From the NCBI RefSeq assembly GCF_000392615.1, contig NZ_KB933398.1, positions 377,729-441,728 on the forward strand: a stretch of 64,000 nt of DNA, read 5' to 3'. The DNA is from Lysinibacillus sphaericus OT4b.31. Lineage in GTDB: Bacteria; Bacillota; Bacilli; Bacillales_A; Planococcaceae. This document shows, in pieces, positions 17,388 to 29,015 of the stretch (position 1 is its first letter; the number at the start of each line of letters is the position of its first letter). The notes below the pieces were generated by a model that saw nothing but the letters and a program-made list of their open reading frames with translations, was not told the origin of the DNA and ran no database searches. The position numbers were made by a program, and so were the translations under genes.

Positions 17388-18437
17388 ATGACAACATTTA
17401 ACGATACACTTCTTCGTGCTGCACGAGGAGAAAGAACACAACATACACCGGTCTGGTATATGCGCCAAGCAGGACGCTCTCAACCAGAATATCGTGCGAT
17501 TAAAGAAAAGTATTCTTTAGAAGAAATTACACATCAACCAGAGCTGTGTGCTTACGTTACAAAATTGCCGGTGGATAATTACAATGTAGACGCAGCTATT
17601 TTATATAAAGATATCGTTACACCACTACCTGGTATCGGCATTGATGTGAAAATCAAAGCAGGCGTAGGTCCCGTTATTTCTAATCCTATACGTACAGTTG
17701 CTGATGTAGAAAAACTTGGTGAATTCAATGCGAAGGAACATACTCCATTTGTGTTAGAAACGATAAAATTACTAACAGAAGAACAACTGAATGTACCACT
17801 CATTTGCTTTGCAGGAGCGCCTTTCACGCTAGCAAGCTATATGATTGAAGGTGGGCCTTCTAAAAACTATAATAAAACAAAATCATTTATGGTATCAGAA
17901 CCACAAGCATGGTTTGCTTTAATGGACAAACTAGCAGATATGATTATCGCTGATGTTTCAGCTCAAGTTGAAGCGGGTGCCAAAGCGATTCAAGTGTTTG
18001 ACTCATGGGTTGGGGCTTTAAGTGTCGAAGATTATCGCGTGTTTATTAAACCTGTCATGACACGCATTTTTGGCGAGTTAAAAAAAGAAAATGTGCCACT
18101 TATTCAATTCGGTGTCGGTGCAAGTCATTTAGTAAAAGAGTGGCATGATCTTCCGATTGATGTTGTTGGTTTAGATTGGCGTTTACCAATTAAAGAAGCG
18201 CGTGCAAAAGGCATTACAAAACCAGTACAAGGAAACTTAGACCCATCATTATTACTTGCTGACTGGTCTGTAATTGAAAAACGGACGAAAGATATTATCG
18301 ATCAAGGTCTAGAGGTTCCAGGTCATATTTTCAACTTAGGTCACGGTGTGTTTCCAGAGGTTGATCCAGATGTGCTAAAACGCTTAACAACACTTATTCA
18401 TGAATACAGTGCACAACAAATTCAAGCACGTTATTAA
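17388..18437 (+). CDS. hemE: Uroporphyrinogen decarboxylase HemE
   Basis: This 349-residue enzyme of usual length has signature one [14 protein letters not shown] (residues about 23-36) and signature two [21 protein letters not shown]. It decarboxylates uroporphyrinogen III to coproporphyrinogen III in the cytoplasm. ATG 17388 follows GAGGGGAAGG. It is the first gene of hemE-hemH-hemY. A hairpin between hemE and hemH may attenuate transcription into the next genes. Confidence 0.96.
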   Translation: MTTFNDTLLRAARGERTQHTPVWYMRQAGRSQPEYRAIKEKYSLEEITHQPELCAYVTKLPVDNYNVDAAILYKDIVTPLPGIGIDVKIKAGVGPVISNPIRTVADVEKLGEFNAKEHTPFVLETIKLLTEEQLNVPLICFAGAPFTLASYMIEGGPSKNYNKTKSFMVSEPQAWFALMDKLADMIIADVSAQVEAGAKAIQVFDSWVGALSVEDYRVFIKPVMTRIFGELKKENVPLIQFGVGASHLVKEWHDLPIDVVGLDWRLPIKEARAKGITKPVQGNLDPSLLLADWSVIEKRTKDIIDQGLEVPGHIFNLGHGVFPEVDPDVLKRLTTLIHEYSAQQIQARY

Positions 18438-18447
18438 GTAAAGAATG

Positions 18448-18482
18448 CTGCCCAATAAGTACGAACAAATCTTATTAGGCAG
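18448..18482 (+). terminator. Hairpin between hemE and hemH
   Basis: CTGCCCAATAAG pairs with CTTATTAGGCAG, followed by TCTTCTAGTTTTT. It may be a partial terminator inside the hem cluster, or the end of hemE with a separate promoter for hemHY. Confidence 0.6.
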
Positions 18483-18591
18483 TCTTCTAGTTTTTAGACG
18501 TTCGTGAGAAACACTTGTTTGCTTTCGTCACAATATGTTCAATAACATACAAAAAAGATAGTTTAACTATTATTTAGAGGTGAAAAGGTTA

Positions 18592-19512
18592 ATGAAAGAA
18601 GTTAGAGGCTTATTAGTAATGGCATATGGTACACCCTACAAAGAAGAAGATATTGAACCCTATTATACGCATATTCGACATGGCCGCAAACCATCAGATG
18701 AGCACTTAGAAGATTTACGTAGTCGCTATGTGGCGATCGGTGGTTTATCACCTTTAGCTGCAGCTACGAAAGCTCAGGCGGAAGCTTTATGTGCACGTTT
18801 AAACGAGGTACAAGACGATGTAGAATACAAACTATTTATTGGTTTAAAACATATCCATCCATTCATTGAAGATGCGATAGAGGAAATGGTGGCAGCTGGT
18901 ATTAAAGAAGCGGTTTCTATTGTGTTAGCACCTCATTTCTCAACATTCTCTATCAAATCATATAATGGTCGTGCAACTGATGCGGCAGATAATCGATTAA
19001 CAATTACATCTGTGGAATCATGGTATGACGAGCCTAAATTTATTGAATATTGGAAGGACAAAGTAAATGAAACGTTTGATGCTATGTCGAATGAAGAACG
19101 TGAAAAAGCATGCTTAATCGTATCAGCCCACTCACTTCCTACGAAAATTAAAGAAATGGGTGACCCATACGAAGACCAATTAATCGAAACAGCTCGCCTG
19201 ATTCAAGAAGCTACTGGTGTGGAGAATGTTGAGGTTGGTTGGCAATCAGCTGGACAAACGCCCGAGCCTTGGTTTGGTCCAGACGTGCAAGATTTAACAC
19301 GTGATCTTTTTGAGCAAAAAGGTTTTCGTTCATTTGTTTATACCCCTGTTGGCTTCGTTACCGAACATTTAGAAGTTCTATACGATAATGATTATGAATG
19401 TAAAGTTGTATGTAATGAGCTTGGAGCAAACTACTACCGTCCAGCTATGCCTAACACTCATCCATTATTTATAGATGCGATGGTAGACGCCATTCATAAA
19501 AAACTAAGCTAA
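18592..19512 (+). CDS. hemH: Ferrochelatase HemH (coproporphyrin type, CpfC)
   Basis: This 306-residue enzyme is close to B. subtilis HemH, with [19 protein letters not shown] at the N terminus, the metal-site motif [13 protein letters not shown] (His near residue 122) and VSAHSLP. In Firmicutes it inserts iron into coproporphyrin III rather than protoporphyrin, a family-level fact. ATG 18592 lies nine bases behind AGAGGTG; a GTG at 18580 overlaps that site and is less likely. It is 11 bases upstream of hemY. Confidence 0.94.
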   Translation: MKEVRGLLVMAYGTPYKEEDIEPYYTHIRHGRKPSDEHLEDLRSRYVAIGGLSPLAAATKAQAEALCARLNEVQDDVEYKLFIGLKHIHPFIEDAIEEMVAAGIKEAVSIVLAPHFSTFSIKSYNGRATDAADNRLTITSVESWYDEPKFIEYWKDKVNETFDAMSNEEREKACLIVSAHSLPTKIKEMGDPYEDQLIETARLIQEATGVENVEVGWQSAGQTPEPWFGPDVQDLTRDLFEQKGFRSFVYTPVGFVTEHLEVLYDNDYECKVVCNELGANYYRPAMPNTHPLFIDAMVDAIHKKLS

Positions 19513-19523
19513 GCGAAAAGAAA

Positions 19524-20960
19524 GTGATGATGTTGGTGACTCAAAAAAGACGAAAGGTAGTTGTAGTAGGTGGTGGCATTACAGGCCTAACAGCTGCGTT
19601 CTATATGCAAAAGGAAGCGCGCGCAAAAGAATTGCCCTTAGATATCGTACTTGTCGAGTCGTCATTGCGCCTTGGCGGGAAAATACAAACACTAAAAAAA
19701 GATGGCTTCATCATTGAACGTGGACCAGAATCCTTTTTTGACCGTGAAAATCATATTCATGTACTTGCACAGGATTTAGGCATTGAACAACAGATAATCA
19801 CAAGTAATTCAGGGCCAACTTACGTAGCTGTTGGTAGTCAATTATATCCTATTCCAAGCAGCCTAATGTCTGGAGCAACGCCACATATCTCGTCATTCAT
19901 TACATCAGGGTTGTTTTCACTCAGCGGGAAAATTCGTGCAGCGGGAGACTTTGTTCTCCCAAAATCTGCACAGGATGACGACCAACCTTTAGGAGAATTT
20001 TTTAGAAGAAGATTTGGAGCAGAGATTGTAGAAAATCTAGTAGAGCCTTTACTAGCAGGAACATTTGCTGGTGATATTGAGCAACTAAGCATGCATTCTA
20101 CATTTCCACAGCTGTATGAATTAGAGCAAAAGTATCGCAGTTTACTTATCGGAATGAAAAAGGCAGGTACGAATTTTTTAAGTAATAATCGCATTGCAAA
20201 AGATAAGGGGATTTTCCAAACATTTGAGAATGGACTGGAAACACTTATTGAAAAAATAGAAGAATCTCTCTTGCCAGGGACAGTTCTAAAAGGTGTCAAA
20301 GTAGAGGGAATTGAACATGGTAAAGATGGGACTGTGCAAGTTGTTTTAAATAATTTCTCTCAAATTAAAGCAGATGGAGTGATCCTTGCTACACCATTTA
20401 ATGTGACAGAGAAAATGTTTAATAAGCACCAGCTATTAACTGAACTGAACTCTATGAAGGCTGCAACAATTGCTACGGTGACTATGGCTTTTAAAAAAGA
20501 GCAGATTGGAGATTTGGATGCTCTTTCATTTTTTGTCTCTCGAAATAGTGATTTTTCAATAACTTCCTGTACATTTAGCAATCGAAAATGGCCAAGTACT
20601 ACTCCAACTGATTATGTGTTGTTACGTAGTTATATTGGACGTGTTGGCGATGAAGCCATTGTTGCACTTTCCGATTCAGAGATTGAAAAGACTGTCTTAC
20701 ATGATTTAAGAAAAACAATCGGTATCGATGGAACACCCGTAACAACAGTAGTTTCCCGATGGAAAAATGCAATGCCGCAATATACTGTAGGACATGAAGC
20801 AAAGATTGAACGTGTGAAACGAGAATTGAGCGAACATTTCCCAACAGTCAAATTGTCAGGAAGTTCGTTTGAAGGGATATCAATTCCTGAATGCGTTGAA
20901 CAAGGAAAAAAAGTTGCTTCTGAATTATTAATTGAAATGTTTACACAAGAATGTATGTAA
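19524..20960 (+). CDS. hemY: Coproporphyrinogen/protoporphyrinogen oxidase HemY (CgoX)
   Basis: This 478-residue FAD-dependent oxidase has the dinucleotide motif VVVVGGGITGLTAAFYM at the N terminus and VLVESSLRLGGKIQT. The C-terminal FAD segment is ISIPECVEQGKKVA. It is the oxygen-dependent, membrane-associated HemY of Gram-positive bacteria, which oxidises coproporphyrinogen III to coproporphyrin III ahead of HemH. The start is ambiguous among GTG 19524, ATG 19527, ATG 19530 and TTG 19533, since the ribosome binding site is weak and overlaps them. It is the last gene of the hem cluster. Confidence 0.94.
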   Translation: MMMLVTQKRRKVVVVGGGITGLTAAFYMQKEARAKELPLDIVLVESSLRLGGKIQTLKKDGFIIERGPESFFDRENHIHVLAQDLGIEQQIITSNSGPTYVAVGSQLYPIPSSLMSGATPHISSFITSGLFSLSGKIRAAGDFVLPKSAQDDDQPLGEFFRRRFGAEIVENLVEPLLAGTFAGDIEQLSMHSTFPQLYELEQKYRSLLIGMKKAGTNFLSNNRIAKDKGIFQTFENGLETLIEKIEESLLPGTVLKGVKVEGIEHGKDGTVQVVLNNFSQIKADGVILATPFNVTEKMFNKHQLLTELNSMKAATIATVTMAFKKEQIGDLDALSFFVSRNSDFSITSCTFSNRKWPSTTPTDYVLLRSYIGRVGDEAIVALSDSEIEKTVLHDLRKTIGIDGTPVTTVVSRWKNAMPQYTVGHEAKIERVKRELSEHFPTVKLSGSSFEGISIPECVEQGKKVASELLIEMFTQECM

Positions 20961-21110
20961 AACAATAATAGGATGTAGTGCAAACTGATGCTAATGAGAC
21001 ACTCAGAAGCAGAAGTTTGTACTTTTTTATTGCATTAAGAGAGTTGGGGAACATGACCAAATCATCTTCTTTATTAAAGCCATCTAACACTAGGTTGTTA
21101 ATTTTGAACA

Positions 21111-21142
21111 AGAAAAGAAGGAGGTTAAAGCCTCCTTCTTCT
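21111..21142 (-). terminator. Terminator of the collagen-like gene
   Basis: The perfect 10-bp stem AAGAAGGAGG/CCTCCTTCTT has a 6-nt loop, followed on the minus strand by TTTTC. It lies about 25 bases beyond the stop codon. Confidence 0.85.
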
Positions 21143-21167
21143 CCTTTGTTGAATGATTGTAAATTTG

Positions 21168-23401
<2,234 letters not shown>

Positions 23402-24478
23402 CTAACTTTCCTTTTTTAAAATACGCTCAAAATAGTTCTTGTTAAACAAAATTTTCTTGTCATTAGGTAAGAACGTTCTTGCCAATTCATTGTGGGCATT
23501 CGCTAGTTCGTATTGTTGTAATCGATCATAGAGGACACATAGTTGTAAATGGGGTAACCAAGTAGTGAAGGATTTATCTTGAAAAGGTGCATTCGGTTTT
23601 TGTATGATTACAAGCGCTTGTTCGTACCAAAAAATGGCCTCATAATTTTTTACTTGTTCCATAAAGTGAAAGCCCAATCTACAGCATGCTTCAGGTCGCG
23701 GGATGTCGTATTCAAAACTCCTCAAGATAGAAGTCAGGTTATTTTCTTTGTCATTTAAATTAGAGTAACAATCTGCTAATTTAAAGCAGGTGCGAATATT
23801 ATCTTCAATCCACCCCAATTTAGATGTCAGAAATTGCTCATAATAAAATATTGCCTCTTCATAATGCCCATGGTCCAATAATTCGTTGGCATAATAGAAA
23901 GTATCACGTGGCGACAGGGATTCTCCAGATTGAACAAGTTGTTTATAGATACTAATATTCCGAGTGTGATCATGGCTGAGGGGTAAATGGCTTACTGCCA
24001 CATCACTGTCATGCAATGTTCCGCCCACTTCTAAGTATTCATGTACTGCACCAATCCATTGAAATTGTTTATCTCTTTTAACTAAACGATATCTTCTTAA
24101 AAGTGAATTAACGTTGCCTTCATCATCGAAACTCAAATTATAGTTCATAGAGATTGCATCACTATCAGCGGGAAATGAGTCTTTCAGTGCTTTGAATTTT
24201 TTTTGGTCTTCTTCTGTAAAAACATCATCTGCATCTAACCAAAGAATGAATTCCTTAGTAGCTTGCTGAAATGAATAATTTCGAGCAGCAGCAAAATGAT
24301 GAATCCATTCAAAATCAAAAATACGATCCGTAAACTGTTCAACAACTTGCTTTGTATTGTCGGTAGAGCCTGTGTCTACTATATTAATTTCATCAACTAA
24401 ATCCTTTACTGATTCAAGGCATCTACCAATGACCTCTTCCTCATTTTTTACAATCATACATAAACTTATTGTCACCAT
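23402..24478 (-). CDS. Family 2 glycosyltransferase with C-terminal TPR-like region
   Basis: This 358-residue protein has a GT-A domain at about residues 1-200: SLCMIVKNEEEVIGRCLESV at the N terminus, nucleotide-binding DTGSTDNT (36-43) and the metal-binding LDADD (81-85). Helical TPR-like repeats run from about 200 to the end (YYANELLDHGHYEEAIFYYE and similar). No membrane segment is seen. ATG 24478 follows AAGGAGG. The layout resembles SunS-like and exosporium-associated glycosyltransferases. Being upstream and co-oriented with the Thr-rich collagen-like gene, it may glycosylate that protein; this is inference. Confidence 0.82.
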   Translation of the reverse strand: MVTISLCMIVKNEEEVIGRCLESVKDLVDEINIVDTGSTDNTKQVVEQFTDRIFDFEWIHHFAAARNYSFQQATKEFILWLDADDVFTEEDQKKFKALKDSFPADSDAISMNYNLSFDDEGNVNSLLRRYRLVKRDKQFQWIGAVHEYLEVGGTLHDSDVAVSHLPLSHDHTRNISIYKQLVQSGESLSPRDTFYYANELLDHGHYEEAIFYYEQFLTSKLGWIEDNIRTCFKLADCYSNLNDKENNLTSILRSFEYDIPRPEACCRLGFHFMEQVKNYEAIFWYEQALVIIQKPNAPFQDKSFTTWLPHLQLCVLYDRLQQYELANAHNELARTFLPNDKKILFNKNYFERILKKES

Positions 24479-24611
24479 TTTGTGATTCCTCCTTGCAATA
24501 ATCTTTGTAGTATATGTGAATTTAGATTTTCTGCTTAGATATGTGCTTATTTGATGCTGTTCTATATAAAAATTTGTAGAATTTGCTGGTTATGTTTGTC
24601 ATAAATTTACC

Positions 24612-24651
24612 TTTCAAGTTTCACGCAGATTTCACAATTGTGAAGTATAGT
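24612..24651 (+). promoter_or_regulatory. Palindrome and TTTCA repeats at the lipoprotein/two-component promoter
   Basis: A perfect 14-bp palindrome, TTCACAATTGTGAA (24631-24644), directly precedes a TATAGT -10-like element. TTTCA repeats at 24612, 24619 and 24630 lead into it. This is a likely operator for the operon that follows, possibly bound by its own response regulator. No good -35 is present, which fits an activator-dependent promoter. Confidence 0.5.
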
Positions 24652-24671
24652 ATAGGACAGAGGTGATGACG

Positions 24672-25634
24672 TTGAAAAAATGGGCGTTCTTCATTTTTTC
24701 TTTAGTGCAAATTGCATGGCTAGCGGGATGTTCGGAGAAATCCTTTGAACCAATTGAACGCGAACGGAACTTTATTGCGTCACTAAATATACAAGAGCCA
24801 TCGCTAGATTTTATAGATGAACATGGGAATGTGATTGCAACGTGGTCATTTGACAAAGCCTATTCAGGAGCATTACTACTCGGAGATGATCGTGTGTTAC
24901 TATATGGTCATCAACTAGACAAAATAGATGTCTATACGTTATCGACCGGGAAAAAGCTCTATTCAAAAAAGGTAAATATTGGTACAACAAGTGTGTATTA
25001 TGCTAAAAATGTTAACCAATTTTTTATTGCGAATAGCAAAATGAATACTGTGACAAGCTTTGATGAAGAAGGAAATGAGCTTGCATCACAGCAGCTGGGT
25101 AATTATCCGATGTCGATGGCTTCCTATAAGGACCAGTTATATGTAATCAACTATAAAGACACGAAACTTTCTGTGTTAGCAATCGAGGATTTATCGGTAA
25201 AGCAAGAATGGCCAATTGAAAAATCATCACATGGTATAGCAATTCTTGAAGAAACAAATGAGCTATGGATTGGTGGACATGGAGAAGGAAGTAAGCCAAA
25301 TAGTTCAGTGAAGCGCTATGATTTAACGACGGGTGCAGTGAGAGGGGTAATTGAGATGCCTTTAATGCCAGTCGGGTTAACAAAGACAGAGGACAATGTA
25401 TTAGTTGTTAGTCATGGACACAACGAATTATATGTAACCGATTTTCATGGAAATGTGGAATGGCACCAAGAGGTTGGCGCAAACCCTTTTGTTGTGAATC
25501 AGTTTAATGACTACATTGTTGTCGCTGGTTATGACGACCATACTTTATATTTTATAAAAGAGGGTCAAGTTCAAAAAACAGTTGATGTTGGGAAAGGCGC
25601 ATTTCAATTGTTAGTGAGGGAGGAAAAATTGTGA
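24672..25634 (+). CDS. Lipoprotein with beta-propeller-like repeats
   Basis: This 320-residue lipoprotein has the signal KKWAFFIFSLVQIAWLAGC (Cys20) and then a series of short beta-rich repeats of the YncE/WD40-like kind, such as LLGDDRVLLYGHQLDKIDVY and EETNELWIGGHGEGSKP. It probably forms a propeller on the outer membrane face. The TTG at 24672 is chosen because it sits correctly behind AGAGGTGA and gives a normal signal peptide; the upstream GTG/ATG overlap that site. It overlaps the response regulator gene by four bases. It could be a sensory partner of the following kinase; this is inferred only from the operon. Confidence 0.65.
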   Translation: MKKWAFFIFSLVQIAWLAGCSEKSFEPIERERNFIASLNIQEPSLDFIDEHGNVIATWSFDKAYSGALLLGDDRVLLYGHQLDKIDVYTLSTGKKLYSKKVNIGTTSVYYAKNVNQFFIANSKMNTVTSFDEEGNELASQQLGNYPMSMASYKDQLYVINYKDTKLSVLAIEDLSVKQEWPIEKSSHGIAILEETNELWIGGHGEGSKPNSSVKRYDLTTGAVRGVIEMPLMPVGLTKTEDNVLVVSHGHNELYVTDFHGNVEWHQEVGANPFVVNQFNDYIVVAGYDDHTLYFIKEGQVQKTVDVGKGAFQLLVREEKL

Positions 25635-26314
25635 CTACCGTATTAATTGTTGATGATGAGCAAGATATGCGTAATTTGATTGAGATGATGCTGGGTAATT
25701 CTAAAATTGAGACCTTTACAGCTGCGAGTGGGACAGAGGCTTATGATATTATAGTGCGCGAACAAATCGATTTGGTACTACTTGATGTAATGATGCCACA
25801 TGAGGATGGCTTTGTTGTTTGTCAGAGTATTCGTGCGATGTCCGATGTTCCGGTTATTTTCCTTACGGCACGCGATGCAAATGAGGATAAGGTGAAAGGG
25901 CTTACACTTGGTGGCGATGATTATATTGTAAAGCCATTTACAAATGACGAGTTGGTAGCACGAATACATGCGGTATTGCGAAGAAGTGGGACAAATATTA
26001 CAGATTTACAACAGAAATATGTAATGTTTGGGCTAATTAAGCTCGATGAAATTGCACGTAAAGTATCGGTAAATGGTAAAGTTATTCCCCTTACATTAAA
26101 GGAATTTGAATTATTGCATTTATTTATGAAAAATCCAGGCAATGCGTATTCACGAGAACAATTACTTGAGCGTATTTGGGATATTGACTATGTAGGTGGA
26201 ACACGGACTGTTGACACCCATATTAAAACGTTACGCTTGAAGCTTGGAAAGGAAGCAGCGGGGCATATTCAAACCGTCTGGGGAGTTGGCTACCGTTTTG
26301 ATCCAGGCGAATGA
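25631..26314 (+). CDS. OmpR-family response regulator
   Basis: This 227-residue two-domain regulator has a receiver domain with the acidic pocket VDDEQD, phospho-acceptor Asp52 in LVLLDVMMP, Thr in FLTARD and Lys in IVKPF. A C-terminal winged helix follows (LTLKEFELLHLFMKNPG, RTVDTHIKTLRLKLG, VWGVGYRFD). The GTG start at 25631 overlaps the lipoprotein stop. It is directly coupled to a histidine kinase (four-base overlap). The target genes are unknown, possibly including its own operon through the palindrome at 24631. Confidence 0.9.
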   Translation: MTTVLIVDDEQDMRNLIEMMLGNSKIETFTAASGTEAYDIIVREQIDLVLLDVMMPHEDGFVVCQSIRAMSDVPVIFLTARDANEDKVKGLTLGGDDYIVKPFTNDELVARIHAVLRRSGTNITDLQQKYVMFGLIKLDEIARKVSVNGKVIPLTLKEFELLHLFMKNPGNAYSREQLLERIWDIDYVGGTRTVDTHIKTLRLKLGKEAAGHIQTVWGVGYRFDPGE

Positions 26315-27699
26315 AAAGGATTTCTACACGCATTTGGTTATTAATTTTTGCATTTTTAATCATTACGGTTGTATTTATGTATGTGCTAACAGACTTTTTG
26401 TACGAGCAACTCTATGTGGAAGATACGGAAAGTACGATGATTGAAGTAGGAACTAAGCTACAAACGATGTATTCAAGTGGCAAGGTAACAGATGAATTTA
26501 TTGCAGATGTAGAACATTACAATGATTATTCCAATTTAAATATTTTTGCTGTGCGGAATCCACGTGAGCTTAGTGCTTGTGTACCGTTTGATATTGACTA
26601 TGAAACACTGATTGGTGCAGAGGAACGTCAACAATTATTAGCAGGCGAATATGTACAAAAGATTGGTTATGAGCCAAGGTTTGATCGCCAACTTATTTCA
26701 GTTGTCTTACCCTTAGTAGATCAAAACAGATTAGAGGGCATCATTTATATTTATTTTCCACTAGCAAAAATTAGTGAACTGGCAAGTCAAGAGGTCATCC
26801 TCCTATTTGTCAGCGCCTTTTTCTTTTTAATCGTTATTAGCTTCTTTGTCTATAAGGGCTTACGACATATCATGCGTCCATTAAGTGAACTGCAAACAGC
26901 TGTCGAACAGATGTCGTACGGTAATTATGAAACACGGGTACCGGTTAATTCAAGTGATGAGATTGGCAAACTATCAAGCACTTTTAATGACATGGCAGAA
27001 GCGATCCAGCGTGAAGATGAGATGCAAAAGACTTTTTTAGCAACGGTTTCACATGAATTACGTACACCCATTAGCTATGTAAAAGGGTATAGTGAAGCAA
27101 TGCAAAAAGGAATTATTGCAGAAGCACAAAAAGAAGAAACGATTCAGCTTATCGTGCGTGAAGCAAACCGGATGGAACGATTAACCAATGAACTTCTTCA
27201 GCTTGCACGAATGGAAAATGAACAAAAAGAAATTACTCTATATCCAATTCCCCTTGCGGAAACTTTACGGGAAGTACAGCAAATTTTAATTCATCAAGCT
27301 CAAAAAAAAGATATTACTCTACAACTTACAGCGGATGATTCATTGATTGTTAAAGCAGATGAAGTAAAGCTTAAGCAAATTTTTATAAATATTATTGAAA
27401 ATGCCATCAATTATTCGCATGAACAGTCGAAGGTTGAAATTACAGCAGTTGAAAATAATGAATTTGCTCATATCACAATCAAGGACTATGGTATTGGCAT
27501 TCCACAGGCAGATTTATCTCATGTCACAGAGCGTTTTTATCGTGTGAACAAAGCACGGAGTCGAGCAGATGGGGGCAGTGGACTTGGCTTGTCAATTGTC
27601 GAACAGTTATTAAAGCAACTGCATGGAAAAATAGAGATTGAAAGTGAAGTAGAAAAAGGTACAAAGGTCAACATTACGATACCATTAATGGAGGAATAG
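26311..27699 (+). CDS. Membrane sensor histidine kinase
   Basis: This 462-residue kinase has membrane helices at about residues 8-28 and 167-187, enclosing an extracytoplasmic sensor of about 135 residues. A HAMP linker follows, then HisKA with TVSHELRTPISYVKGYSEA (phospho-His near 247), then the HATPase region: IIENAINYS (N box), KDYGIGIP (G1) and GGSGLGLSIV (G2). The sensor domain has no motif that I recognise. ATG 26311 overlaps the regulator stop. It is the third gene of a four-gene operon bracketed by two lipoproteins. Confidence 0.9.
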   Translation: MKRISTRIWLLIFAFLIITVVFMYVLTDFLYEQLYVEDTESTMIEVGTKLQTMYSSGKVTDEFIADVEHYNDYSNLNIFAVRNPRELSACVPFDIDYETLIGAEERQQLLAGEYVQKIGYEPRFDRQLISVVLPLVDQNRLEGIIYIYFPLAKISELASQEVILLFVSAFFFLIVISFFVYKGLRHIMRPLSELQTAVEQMSYGNYETRVPVNSSDEIGKLSSTFNDMAEAIQREDEMQKTFLATVSHELRTPISYVKGYSEAMQKGIIAEAQKEETIQLIVREANRMERLTNELLQLARMENEQKEITLYPIPLAETLREVQQILIHQAQKKDITLQLTADDSLIVKADEVKLKQIFINIIENAINYSHEQSKVEITAVENNEFAHITIKDYGIGIPQADLSHVTERFYRVNKARSRADGGSGLGLSIVEQLLKQLHGKIEIESEVEKGTKVNITIPLMEE

Positions 27700-27702
27700 A
27701 AA

Positions 27703-28221
27703 ATGAAGAAATGGTTGTTTGCATTAATAGCAGTACCGGCATTACTAGTAGGGTGTGGGGACAAGAAAGAACCAGCAGCTTTACCGGAACCAGAAATGCC
27801 TCAAATGTTGGAAGTTGAAATTTTAACGCCTAAAGAAGTCGCAATAAATGAACCAATTGAATTGGCGGCTCATGTTGTACAAGGCGGAGAAAATGTTGAT
27901 GATGCAGTAGTAGAATTTGAAGTTTGGGAATCTGGTAAGCGTGATGAAGGGCAAATGATTGATGGGACCTTAGAAAAAGATGGAGTTTACAAGGCAACAA
28001 CAACATTTGACCATGACAGTGTATATTATATGTTTGCACATACAACGGCTAATGGCATTCATAATATGCCGAAGCAACAAATTACTGCTGGTACACCTGA
28101 TATGACAAAAATATTGCCAGAAGATGAAAAAACAGATACAAATATGATGGAACATGGCAAAAGTACATCGAATGATGCAGACCAAGGTGAAGATGAAAAA
28201 AATGAAAAAAATCATCATTAA
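27703..28221 (+). CDS. FixH/YtkA-like lipoprotein
   Basis: This 172-residue lipoprotein has the signal MKKWLFALIAVPALLVGC (Cys18), a beta-sandwich domain of YtkA/FixH type at about residues 35-130 (VAINEPIELAAHVVQGGENV, GVYKATTTFDHDSVYYMF), and an acidic, His-ended tail (NEKNHH). YtkA-like domains occur in copper- or oxidase-related extracytoplasmic proteins, so a metal or redox link is possible but unproven. ATG 27703 is three bases after the kinase stop, in the same operon. Confidence 0.7.
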   Translation: MKKWLFALIAVPALLVGCGDKKEPAALPEPEMPQMLEVEILTPKEVAINEPIELAAHVVQGGENVDDAVVEFEVWESGKRDEGQMIDGTLEKDGVYKATTTFDHDSVYYMFAHTTANGIHNMPKQQITAGTPDMTKILPEDEKTDTNMMEHGKSTSNDADQGEDEKNEKNHH

Positions 28222-28254
28222 ATGCTTGCATTATTTTTAAAATAGGAATATGAT

Positions 28255-28289
28255 AATGACCAGATGACCGAAATGGTTTTCTGGTCATT
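28255..28289 (+). terminator. Hairpin between the two-component operon and yhgD
   Basis: AATGACCAGA pairs with TCTGGTCATT around a loop that also holds ACC/GGT, followed by TTAATTT. It can terminate the upstream operon, and it contains the TetR-type operator listed separately. Confidence 0.6.
28265..28287 (+). promoter_or_regulatory. Candidate YhgD operator, copy A
   Basis: TGACC and GGTCA flank 13 bases that contain AAATG and GTTTTC. The same elements recur between yhgD and yhgE at 28969-28991. It lies 55 bases before the yhgD start. Autoregulation is inferred. Confidence 0.6.
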
Positions 28290-28342
28290 TTAATTTCCGT
28301 GTACAAAAGATGTATATAACCCAACAGGAAAGGATGTCACAA

Positions 28343-28912
28343 ATGGATCGTAGGCAGGAAATTCTTGAAGCCGCTGCAAAATCCTTTACGTTGTTTGGCT
28401 ATAAAGCAACAACAATGGAGCAAGTAGCGAAAATTGCCAATGTCGGTAAAGGAACAATTTATACATTCTTTGCGAATAAAGAGATTTTATTTCAAGAGAT
28501 TGCTATGTCACTTGTACAAGAGATGAAGGCAGAAGCGGATGCGGTGTTGGATTCATCAGTAAGCTTTATGGACAATGCGCATAATGCTTTAATGAAAATG
28601 CTTCAGTTCCGTGAAAAACATCTTTTATTTGCGAAGTTAATAGAGGAAGAGAAGGAGTTACGCACTCCAGCAGTTAAACAAGTATTAATTCGCATCGAAT
28701 CCGAAATATTATCATACGTAGCAGCTTTAATTCAAAGACGTATTGATAAAGGTGAGATACGAGATTGTGATGCCGAATTGGTAAGCTATCTGTTGTTAAA
28801 GGCGTATTTGGCGTTTATTGTCGACTGGCATGAGTTACATGACGACAAAATCCCAGAGGAAAAGATACTGAATCTTTTTAAGGAAACAATCTTTCGAGGA
28901 CTAATTCTTTAA
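28343..28912 (+). CDS. yhgD: TetR family transcriptional regulator YhgD
   Basis: This 189-residue TetR protein has an N-terminal helix-turn-helix (residues about 5-50: RQEILEAAAKSFTLFGYKAT, then VGKGTIYTFFANKE) and a C-terminal ligand domain. ATG 28343 is chosen because it sits ten bases behind GAAAGGA; earlier ATGs at 28310 and 28334 lack or overlap the site. It is followed by yhgE, as in B. subtilis. Matching TGACC-N13-GGTCA repeats before yhgD and before yhgE suggest it represses both. The inducer is unknown. Confidence 0.85.
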   Translation: MDRRQEILEAAAKSFTLFGYKATTMEQVAKIANVGKGTIYTFFANKEILFQEIAMSLVQEMKAEADAVLDSSVSFMDNAHNALMKMLQFREKHLLFAKLIEEEKELRTPAVKQVLIRIESEILSYVAALIQRRIDKGEIRDCDAELVSYLLLKAYLAFIVDWHELHDDKIPEEKILNLFKETIFRGLIL

Positions 28913-28968
28913 GAAAGAATCTACAAATTTTGCAAACTGTGAGGTTTGAGATTTTTTTTGCAGGAAAT

Positions 28969-28991
28969 TGACCAAATGACGTTTTCGGTCA
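28969..28991 (+). promoter_or_regulatory. Candidate YhgD operator, copy B
   Basis: TGACC-AAATG-AC-GTTTTC-GGTCA lies 24 bases before the yhgE start and repeats the elements of copy A. It would let YhgD control yhgE directly. Confidence 0.65.
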
Positions 28992-29015
28992 AAATGTATA
29001 GGAGTGAGAAAAAAC

